This document shows positions 56,901 to 64,000 of a stretch of DNA of 64,000 nucleotides, piece after piece (the first letter of the stretch is position 1; each line of letters begins with the position of its first letter). The DNA is from Closterium sp. NIES-65 (lineage: Eukaryota; Streptophyta; Zygnematophyceae; Desmidiales; Closteriaceae): NCBI GenBank assembly GCA_948144175.1, contig CANXME010001453.1, positions 806,001 through 870,000 on the forward strand, given 5' to 3'. The notes under the pieces were generated by a model. It did not search any database. It had not been told where the DNA came from and worked only from the letters and a program-made list of their open reading frames with translations. The position numbers were made by a program, and so were the translations under genes.

Positions 56901-57239
56901 CAGCACTATGCGAACAGGCCAGAGACAGTCGGCTTCTTTCCACTGGCAGTGGAGACCTACGGCTGCCCATGTGCAGAGGTCCCCGTCTTCCTTAAACTGC
57001 TGGCAGACACTGCGGCTCGGCGCCACTTCAACGCCGACTCTAACTCCTATCATGCCGCCAAGTTTCTGCATCAGTTCAGGCAGCGGTGGTCGGTTGCCCT
57101 TCAGAGGGCGCAGTCAATGGGCCTGCTTATGAAACTGGGTGAGGCTGCAGCAGCTGAGAACCCTCCGGTAGGGGGTATTGGGCATGAGCTACACCTAGGG
57201 GATTGTTTTGCTGTTTTGGAGCCACTGGTGGAGCTCTAG
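53940..57239 (+). pseudogene. Non-LTR retrotransposon copy C, nearly full RT-endonuclease
   Basis: The N-terminal acidic part is in one frame (about 53940-54310), then the main frame runs to 57239 with a single TAG at 55326-55328. RT motifs: TTFEHLRDA, the TDIANAFNSI motif A right at the stop, RQGDPLGPLLFAAGIHP, and YADD at 55569-55580. The thumb, a degenerate Cys/His finger (LPNHLL near 56610) and a restriction-like endonuclease module (CDVTVTDP near 56806, KGRGWAAREQADKK, LAVETYGC near 56943) follow. The stop replaces the Asn that follows NSI in copy B. This is the best-preserved copy of the family here. Confidence 0.88.
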
Positions 57240-57314
57240 AGGGATTAGTCTGAAACTCGCATGCTTCTGAAACTACATGTGTGTACCTTTCTGCCATATC
57301 AATATACGGACCAT

Positions 57315-57315
<1 letters not shown>

Positions 57316-57389
<74 letters not shown>
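57316..57389 (+). repeat. GA microsatellite
   Basis: About 37 uninterrupted ag units beginning some 75 bp after the copy C stop. It merges into the following tandem repeat, whose units are themselves joined by GA-rich tracts. Confidence 0.95.
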
Positions 57390-57390
<1 letters not shown>

Positions 57391-57678
57391 CCCTAAGGGC
57401 TAGTCCTTAGCCTCTCCAGCACTCCTCAGCCTAGTACAAAGTGCTCCTCCGCAGCTAGTTCTCTTCATTGTTCGGTTTCCTATTCATTTGTTTCTCCTAA
57501 CCGAGCGGCTCGCGAGAGGAGAGAGAGGAGAGAGAGAGAGAGAGGCCCTAGGGGCTAGTCCTTAGCCTCTCCAGCACTCCTCGGCCTAGTATAAAGTGCT
57601 CCTCCGCAGCTAGTTCTCTTCATTGTTCGGTTTCCTTTTAATTTGTTTCTCCTAACCGAGCTGCTCGCGAGAGGAGAG

Positions 57679-57709
<31 letters not shown>

Positions 57710-57984
57710 GCCCTAGGGGCTAGTCCTTAGCCTCTCCAGCACTCCTCGGCCTAGTATAAAGTGCTCCTCCGCAGCTAGTTCTCTTCATTGTTCGGTTTTC
57801 TTTTCATTTGTTTCTCCTAACCGAGCGGCTCGCGAGAGGAGAGAGAGGAGAGAGAGAGAGAGAGAGGCCCTAAGGGCTAGTCCTTAGCCTCTCCAGCACT
57901 CCTTAGCCTAGTACAAAGTGCTCCTCCGCAGCTAGTTCTCTTCATTGTTTGGTTTCCTTTTCATTTGTTTCTCCTAACCGAGCG
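57390..57984 (+). repeat. Four-copy tandem repeat, unit about 157 bp
   Basis: The landmark ggctagtccttagcc occurs at 57398, 57553, 57718 and 57875 (spacings 155, 165, 157; differences come from the GA tracts). Each unit carries that imperfect palindrome, agta(c/t)aaagtgctcc, a pyrimidine-rich ctcttcattgttcggtttcc part and ctaaccgagc. The last unit is cut at 57984, then six bases (tcgacc) precede Copia-3. Confidence 0.93.
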
Positions 57985-60900
57985 TCGACCGCCGAAGCGC
58001 TGAAGGACCTGCTGCACCATGTGTGACTGAGTCAGGGTAATGGTGCGGCGTGCTCTGTCCCGGGTGATCCGCAAGCCAAGATAGCTTGTCAGTTCACCCA
58101 GGTCTGTGCACGTGTGTCTCTTCTGCAGCTCGGACTTCACGTGGGCGAGTGCGGCAGTGTCCGCAGTGGCAAAGACCAGGTCGTCGACGTACACGAGGAT
58201 GTAGAACGGCGGCAGCGAGGTGTCGGTGCGCAGAAACAGCGACGGGTCAGCAGTAGAAGGAGCAAACCCAAGAGCCGCAAGTGTAGTCCTCAGTGTGTCG
58301 TGCCACTCACGCGGCGCCTGGCGGAGACCGTAGACTGGCCGCCGGAGGCTCCACTGGGTACCAGGAGGGAACGACCCAGTGAAGCCAGGAGGGCGGCGCA
58401 GCCAGATCTCCTCGTGCAGGCGGCCCTGCAGGAAAGCAGTGCTGAAGTCAAGAGAGTGTAGCTCGTAGTCACGCTGAGCAGCGACGTGCAGTAGAACCCG
58501 AAGAGTGGTCATCTTCGGGGTCGGGGAGAAGGTCTGAAAGAAGTCAACTCCTTGTCGCTGACTGAAGCCACGAGCCACGTAACGCGCCTTGAAGACAGGC
58601 GGAGAACCCGGCGGCCGCTTCACCCTGAAGATCCACATGCCACTGACGATGTTCGCCCCAGGAGGGGGGACAGCGTCAACGTAGGTGCCTGTGGACTTCC
58701 AGGAAGCCATCTCTGCGTCGATGGCTGACTGCCACTGAGAGGAGTAGGGACCGGCCATCGCCTCTGCGTAAGAGCGTGGGGTCGGGATGTCTAGAGCATC
58801 CGGGTCTCCCTCAGGGGCAACAAGCATGGACACGAGATGGGGCAAAGCGGCGGCAAAGCACTGGAACTCCTCCTGCCTGTCCTCAAGGACGTCCGTGCCA
58901 AGAGCACAGTCACCCCCGACGGACGGAGGACAGGCAGACGCAGACGCAGCAGACGCAGACTCAGCAGACTCAGCAACAAGACTGGCAGCGTAGTCCAGAC
59001 GACACGCAGCAGCAAAGTCGACCAGCTCAGCAACTAGGGCAGACGCAGGAGCGGACTCAAAGGAAGGGTCAGTGACAAGAGAAGCAAGAAGACGTGTGAC
59101 AGTAGGACTGGCAGCACGGCGAGAGTCCGACTCCGGGTCGGCAAGTGTAGGAAGAGAAGACTGAGGAGGAGAAGGCAAAGGGGTACGCAGAGGAGCAGTG
59201 GACGGACGCAGAGACATCTGGTGTGTGCCAGGGACAGGAGGAGGACGCTGACGCGAACCGCGACCACTAGAGCGAGCAGCTCGGACTGGCGACGCAGGGC
59301 GGGACGCAGGCTCACGACGCTCAGCAAGACCTCCAGTAGGACCAGCGTAGGGAGAAGGAGAAGGCAGGGGAGAGGCGGGCTGTAACTGTGACTGTGACGG
59401 GACAGGCTGCGGACACTCTACGGGAGGAGAAGGACCAGTGGAAGGCGGGAGACCAAGAACCTGCTGAAGGAGCGGAACGAAGTACGGCCGAGGCCGCGCA
59501 GCACCGCCAGAGACAGCAGGGACAGCACCAACACCTCCAGAGGCAGCACCAGCACCAGTAGCAGCTCCAACTCCAGCACCACCGGCAGCTGCAGAAGTAC
59601 CCGCAGTAGGACCGACAGTCGTAGCCTCAGCGCCAGCACCCGCAGCAGCTCCAGCTCCAGAGGCACCCCCGGGCCCGGCAGCTCCAGTACCCTCAGTACG
59701 AGCACCTCCGGGACCCGTGGTACCAGCTCCCTCGGCAGCAACGGAACCTCCCGCACCCGCAGTACCCCCGGCTCCAGCAGCTCGCCTCCAGCGCCGGGCA
59801 AACCACTCACGCAGCTCCAGAGGAGAGAGCGGCTCGCGGCGCGAAGACCGGTCTGGAGAACCACCAGGAACAGAAGCAGCAGGCGCAGCACTCCCAGACG
59901 CAGAACCCCCAGGCTCAGCACCCCCAGGCACAGCACCCCCAGGCTCAGCACCCCCAGGCTCAGCACCCCCAGGCTCAGCACCCCCAGGCACAGTACTCCC
60001 AGGCACAGCACCCCCAGGCTCAGCACCCCCAGTCTCAGCACCCCGAGGCTCCGCACCCGCAGCAGCACCAGAGTCACCAGTGACCTCGACAGGCTCGACG
60101 GCGTCTACCTGAGACACACCTGAAGGGGCAGGACCTTGAGGGGGGAGGGGGTCTACCGGGGGGGGACCTGGGACCAGGAAGAGGGGCGGGGGGGGGAGGG
60201 ACGGAGTGCGGTAGGGGAAGAGCCGGTAGAAGGGAACCGACTCGTCGAACGTGACGTCCTGGGAGGACAGAACACGACGAGAGGTGGGGTGGTAAAACAG
60301 CCACCCAGGTGCGTCAGGGGGGAAACCCAGGAAGACGCAAGGAGCAGCACGAGGGGACAGCTTGTCCGCAGACAAGTCGCGGACAAACGCCCGAGATCCC
60401 CAGACACGGAACGCCGACGCATCGCCAACCTTCCCCGTCCACAGCAAAGCTGGAGAGGTCTCCGGTCTGGAGACCCTGGGCTGAAGGTTGATCTGATGTG
60501 CGGCGTACCGAACCGCAAACGGCCACAGAAAATGGGGGGCAGCCGCATGCACCATGGACGTACGGGCGACGTCCATGACAATGCCGATGCGGCGCTCAGC
60601 AATCCCATTCTGCTGTGGAGAGTCCGGAAGCGTGAAGGTCTGGCGGATGCCTCGTGCCCGACGGTAGGCTCGCAGAAGGCCGGAGGAGAACTCTCCGCCT
60701 TTGTCTGAGTGCAGACGCAAAACAGGAAAGTCCGAGCCGAAGCTCCGCCTGAGCTGGAGACGAGCTGCGCGGATCCAGTCGATCAACACCTCAGTGACCT
60801 CACCCTTGCTGCGCAAGGGGAAGACCGTGGTGTAACGCGAGTAGTCGTCAACCACCAGCAGGAAGTAGCGCTCGTGACCCTGTCCACGGACGCGGGCTGG

Positions 60901-63162
60901 GCCCCACACGTCCATGTGAAGCGTCTGCATCGGGGCCTCCGTCGGAGGAAACGGGGAGGAGTGAGGGGTAGCCCGCAGGCGACCCTCGACACAGGGGACA
61001 CAGGGAGGGCCAGGCCCCTGAGGAAGGGGAGGGAGGGACCGGGGAAGGCCAGAGACAAGAAGGCGAGAGGCCATGCCCCGGAGACGAGGCAGGGAGGGGT
61101 GACCCATCCTGTGGTGCCACAGGAGGGTCTCGTGGGACAGGAGGCGACACGAGCAGGGGGCAGACTCAGGACCAGACCTGGACGCTGCAGCAAACACCTG
61201 ACCCGACGCAGCTACCTGACCAGACGCAGGAGGAGGAGACGGAACAGTGAGTGTGTACAGGCTCGACCCCGGCCCACGTGTGAACGTGGTCAAGTGTCGA
61301 CCCGTGTCCGCGTCCGTGCAGTGGGTGTCCCGTCGGCGTGCAGGGGTGAACTGGTCGACCCCTGCATCCTGTAGGTCAGCACCCGCCACCAAGTTCGTAG
61401 AGAACGAGGGGAGGTAGAGACCGGACAGGGCGCCAGACGGGACCGCAGGGCACGGCAGGACAGTGGAGTAGCGAGCCAGAACAGGACCCCCAGAGGGGTC
61501 CGCCAGGGAGACCGCCACTGGCCGACTAAGCGGCGTGAGTGTGGTGCGGTCTCGAAAGAAGGAGCGAGACGCCCCTGAGTCAAGAGTGAAGGTGAGAGAG
61601 GGCGGAGCCGACGCAGTACTTGAGAGAGCAGACTCACCAGCACCTGAGGACAGAGACTCACTGGCACCTAGAGCGACAGCCTCACCAGCACTTGGAGCAC
61701 CAGCCTCAATAGCACCTAGAGCCGCAGTACCAATGCCCGGGTCGGGCGGGAAACACCGGTAACAGTCACCCTCCTCACTAATGGTCACAGCATACATGGC
61801 AGCAAGAATAGCATCAAAGTCAAGATCAAAGATAGCTACTCCTGCCCTAGACAGCTGGTCCCAGCGAGGGATCTCAGAGGCGTCAGGAAACTGGCGGCGC
61901 CAAGCGTCAGTTAGGCGGCCGAAGCAGCGCTGGGCAGGGTGTGGACCACCACACGGCTCACCCGCACGGTCGCCCGTGCGCAGGACGTAGGTGCACGGAC
62001 CAGTACCCCCACTCCTCTGACGTGCAGCGTACCACTCACGGAGCTGCTGCGGGGAGAGGGTCTCCTGACCACGCTGCTGCCGCTGCTGTTGGCGCTGACC
62101 GCCACCGGAGCCACTCCTCTGCGACGAGCCACGACCTCCTCCGCCGCCTCCTCCGCCGCCGCCGCCACCACCTCCGCTGCCACCGCCACTCCCACCGTCG
62201 CTGCCGCCACCGCCGCCTCCGCCTCCACTCCCACCACCACCGCCGCTGCCACCCCCGCCTCCACTGCCGCCGCTGCCACCTCCACTCCCGACACCACTCC
62301 CGCTACCACCCCCACCTCCTCCGCTGCCTCTACCGCCGCTCCCACCGCCCCCGCCGCCTCCACCACCGCTCCTGCCCCCTTTGCCCTTGCTAGAGCGACG
62401 TCTCCCACTGGGGGCAGACGCCGCACCGACCGACTCAAAACCAACTAGGTCGGCCGTAGCAGCAGAGGCGACAGAGGGCAGGAGGGGGGAGGGGGAACAC
62501 CCCTCAAAGATGGGGGTGCGCGGGTCACCACGAGAGGCCCCTACAGCGAGAATGCTCTTCTCGGCTGCTAGGAGGGACTTCTCGAGGAGGTTAACAGTGA
62601 GAGTGGTGGGGCAGACTGAGAGTAAGTCGTCCCTGACTCCGCGGAGGGAGTCAGGGAGGCGGGTGACAATGTAGTAGAGAGTGAAGTACTGGGGGGGGGG
62701 GTTCTTGGCGCAGAACTGAGCAGGAAGCGCAGCGCGGAAGCGAGCGTCACTAGTGCGCAGGTGGATAATGAGGTCGGCGACTGTGGCAAAAGAAGCAAGG
62801 TCGGGAAAGAGGTACGGTAGCATGAGGCGGCTCAGTGCAGCAGTGGCAGGGGTGGAGTAGCGTGCAATAACGGCGTCGTACAAGGTCTGAGCACTCTTGT
62901 ACAACCCAAAGTGTGCACGCTCAGAGGGAGGGAGGTGGCGACGCACAGCAAGACGTGCAGCAGCATCGCGTGTGGCCCACTGTGAGCGAACAGTGGCATC
63001 CTCAGTAGCAGCAGGGGCGGGAGAGGCACCAGAAGTGAGATCAAAGAGAGAGAGGCCGTCAGCTCTGTCGCACTGTAGGAAAAGCAGCAGGTCGTCTACC
63101 CACACGTCAAAGTCGATGGCTCTGCCCTCAGCGTCGAAGGTGAGGACACTAGGGGTAGCCAT
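57961..63162 (-). CDS. Copia-3 Gag-Pol, unbroken but 3'-truncated
   Basis: Open for 1733 residues from ATG 63162. About 1724 are copia; the last ten or so come from flanking repeat DNA. Order: Gag, Gly-rich linker (about 62395-62110), Cys/His motif CX13CX3HX4C, protease DSGA, His/Cys finger, integrase DDE core, GGAEP-like spacer (about 60065-59880), a second Ala/Gly/Thr spacer, and RT through the YVDD box. It shows the intact single-frame organisation that Copia-1 and Copia-2 have lost. Without RNase H and the 3' LTR it cannot move by itself. Confidence 0.92.
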   Translation of the reverse strand: MATPSVLTFDAEGRAIDFDVWVDDLLLFLQCDRADGLSLFDLTSGASPAPAATEDATVRSQWATRDAAARLAVRRHLPPSERAHFGLYKSAQTLYDAVIARYSTPATAALSRLMLPYLFPDLASFATVADLIIHLRTSDARFRAALPAQFCAKNPPPQYFTLYYIVTRLPDSLRGVRDDLLSVCPTTLTVNLLEKSLLAAEKSILAVGASRGDPRTPIFEGCSPSPLLPSVASAATADLVGFESVGAASAPSGRRRSSKGKGGRSGGGGGGGGGSGGRGSGGGGGGSGSGVGSGGGSGGSGGGGGSGGGGGSGGGGGGGGSDGGSGGGSGGGGGGGGGGGGGGRGSSQRSGSGGGQRQQQRQQRGQETLSPQQLREWYAARQRSGGTGPCTYVLRTGDRAGEPCGGPHPAQRCFGRLTDAWRRQFPDASEIPRWDQLSRAGVAIFDLDFDAILAAMYAVTISEEGDCYRCFPPDPGIGTAALGAIEAGAPSAGEAVALGASESLSSGAGESALSSTASAPPSLTFTLDSGASRSFFRDRTTLTPLSRPVAVSLADPSGGPVLARYSTVLPCPAVPSGALSGLYLPSFSTNLVAGADLQDAGVDQFTPARRRDTHCTDADTGRHLTTFTRGPGSSLYTLTVPSPPPASGQVAASGQVFAAASRSGPESAPCSCRLLSHETLLWHHRMGHPSLPRLRGMASRLLVSGLPRSLPPLPQGPGPPCVPCVEGRLRATPHSSPFPPTEAPMQTLHMDVWGPARVRGQGHERYFLLVVDDYSRYTTVFPLRSKGEVTEVLIDWIRAARLQLRRSFGSDFPVLRLHSDKGGEFSSGLLRAYRRARGIRQTFTLPDSPQQNGIAERRIGIVMDVARTSMVHAAAPHFLWPFAVRYAAHQINLQPRVSRPETSPALLWTGKVGDASAFRVWGSRAFVRDLSADKLSPRAAPCVFLGFPPDAPGWLFYHPTSRRVLSSQDVTFDESVPFYRLFPYRTPSLPPPPLFLVPGPPPVDPLPPQGPAPSGVSQVDAVEPVEVTGDSGAAAGAEPRGAETGGAEPGGAVPGSTVPGGAEPGGAEPGGAEPGGAVPGGAEPGGSASGSAAPAASVPGGSPDRSSRREPLSPLELREWFARRWRRAAGAGGTAGAGGSVAAEGAGTTGPGGARTEGTGAAGPGGASGAGAAAGAGAEATTVGPTAGTSAAAGGAGVGAATGAGAASGGVGAVPAVSGGAARPRPYFVPLLQQVLGLPPSTGPSPPVECPQPVPSQSQLQPASPLPSPSPYAGPTGGLAERREPASRPASPVRAARSSGRGSRQRPPPVPGTHQMSLRPSTAPLRTPLPSPPQSSLPTLADPESDSRRAASPTVTRLLASLVTDPSFESAPASALVAELVDFAAACRLDYAASLVAESAESASAASASACPPSVGGDCALGTDVLEDRQEEFQCFAAALPHLVSMLVAPEGDPDALDIPTPRSYAEAMAGPYSSQWQSAIDAEMASWKSTGTYVDAVPPPGANIVSGMWIFRVKRPPGSPPVFKARYVARGFSQRQGVDFFQTFSPTPKMTTLRVLLHVAAQRDYELHSLDFSTAFLQGRLHEEIWLRRPPGFTGSFPPGTQWSLRRPVYGLRQAPREWHDTLRTTLAALGFAPSTADPSLFLRTDTSLPPFYILVYVDDLVFATADTAALAHVKSELQKRHTCTDLGELTSYLGLRITRDRARRTITLTQSHMVQQVLQRFGGRRSVRRNK

Positions 63163-64000
63163 GACAGCAGTGGGGTAAGGGCAGTGCGCAGAGTAAAGCT
63201 CAGTGCTCACCAGACAGGGCAGTGCAGGCGGCTCGGGCGGCTCGGGCGGCTCGGGTGGCTCGGGCGGCTCGGGCGGCTCGGCGGGTCGGCTGCTGGGTGG
63301 CTCGGGCGGCTCGGCGGCTCGGGCGGCTCGGGCGGCTCAGCTGCTGAGGCGGCTCGGCTGCTGGGGCGGCTCGACTGCTGGGGCGGCTCGGTTGCTGGGG
63401 CGGCTCGGCTGCTGGGGCGGCTCGGCTGCTGGGGTGGTGCAGTTGCTGGGGCGGCGGGGTCGGGAGATGCAGCTGCGAGGTCGTTAGGGGTAGTGGCGGG
63501 GCCGGTAGGTGAAGCGGCGGGGTCGTCAGGTACAGCAGCGGGGCCGGCAGGTGAGACGGCGGGGCCTGAAGATGCAGCAGCGGGGCCGTCAGGGGTAGCG
63601 GCGGGGCCGGTAGGTGCAGTGGCGGGGCCGTCAGAGGGGACGGCGGGGCCGTTAGGTGCAGCGGCGGGGCCGTCAGAGGGGACGGCGGGGCCGTCAAGTG
63701 CAGCGGCGGGGCCGTCTGAAGCAGCGGCGGGGCCGGCAGAGGGGACACCGGGGCCGTCGGGTGCAGCGGCGGGGCCGGCAGAGGGGACGGCGGGGCCGTC
63801 AAGCGCAGCGGCGGGGCCGGCAGAGGGGACGGCGGGGCCGTCAAGCGCAGCGGAGGGGCCGGTAGAGGGGACGGCGGGGCCGTCGCAGGCGATCGCGGGG
63901 CCGTGAGCGACGGCGCCGGCGTCGCGAGGGTCAGAGGGGGGGGCGGCGCGCGACTGGAGGGCGGCACGCGCGACGCGGCGCGGCCGTCAAGGGGCGGCGC
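57991..64000 (-). mobile_element. Copia-3: copia element lacking its 3' end, running off the window
   Basis: Minus-strand copia of the same family as Copia-1 and 2. It ends abruptly at 57991 inside RT, just after the VQQVLQRFG motif, so the RT C terminus, RNase H, 3' region and 3' LTR are absent. The 5' leader (63163 to the window edge) is the GC-rich repeat. The 5' LTR lies beyond the window. The truncated side abuts the 157-bp repeat through a 6-bp filler, which suggests end-joining or deletion rather than normal integration. Confidence 0.93.
63163..64000 (-). repeat. GC-rich tandem-repeat leader of Copia-3
   Basis: gctcgggcgg-type units (about 63225-63445), then a repeat of about 42 bp built from gcagcggcggggccg and agaggggacggcggggcc (about 63480-63900). 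It has the same design as the Copia-1 and Copia-2 leaders, but with a doubled, differently ordered unit. It reaches the window edge without showing the hairpin modules or LTR. Confidence 0.85.

Noticed and set aside
63184..63906. Collagen-like Gly/Ala/Pro open frame on the plus strand
   Set aside because: It is translation of the tandem-repeat leader of Copia-3, antisense to the element. Open in several frames because the unit lacks stops.

Overview
The window looks like nuclear DNA of a photosynthetic eukaryote, most likely a streptophyte green alga or an early-diverging land plant. The evidence is a complete psbS-type gene (plant photoprotection protein with a transit peptide), GT-AG introns, plant-type LTR retrotransposons primed at a tRNA-Met-like site, and very GC-rich host coding sequence. 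A zygnematophyte such as Closterium would fit, but the sequence alone does not prove it. No tRNA, rRNA, CRISPR or prokaryotic operon was found.

Layout. 1-869: gene-free flank with a 30-base G run. 870-20879: an old Ty3/gypsy chromovirus (Gypsy-1, target duplication aattg). Each of its LTRs was later hit by a copia element: Copia-1 (905-8226, plus, identical LTRs, duplication catcc) and Copia-2 (13504-20837, minus, LTRs differing at one site). 21066-27450: a younger relative, Gypsy-2 (duplication gtctt), whose integrase zinc finger is split by an 839-bp non-autonomous copia derivative (25095-25933, duplication ccact). 27625-30334: host F-box/leucine-rich-repeat gene sequence. 31105-44572: a host gene for a giant coiled-coil protein, with one 9.9-kb exon followed by six short exons whose phases agree. 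45948-46859 (minus): psbS. 47788-57239: three related, damaged non-LTR retrotransposons in the same orientation, with a C-terminal restriction-like endonuclease module. 57316-57984: GA microsatellite and a four-copy repeat of about 157 bp. 57991-64000 (minus): Copia-3, with a long unbroken gag-pol frame but no 3' end, running off the window.

The retroelements carry the most informative signals. Gypsy-2 has a textbook -1 frameshift cassette between gag and pol: slippery GGGAAAC in the right frame, a 7-nt spacer, and an 8-bp stem overlapping the gag stop. The copia elements share an unusual leader with three consecutive hairpin plus T-tract modules just after the primer site, an atypical Cys/His motif in Gag, and expandable Gly-rich linkers. 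The three host loci are separate and show no sign of acting together. LTR divergence (hand counts) orders the insertions: Gypsy-1 about 9%, Gypsy-2 about 1%, Copia-2 1/128, Copia-1 0/134.
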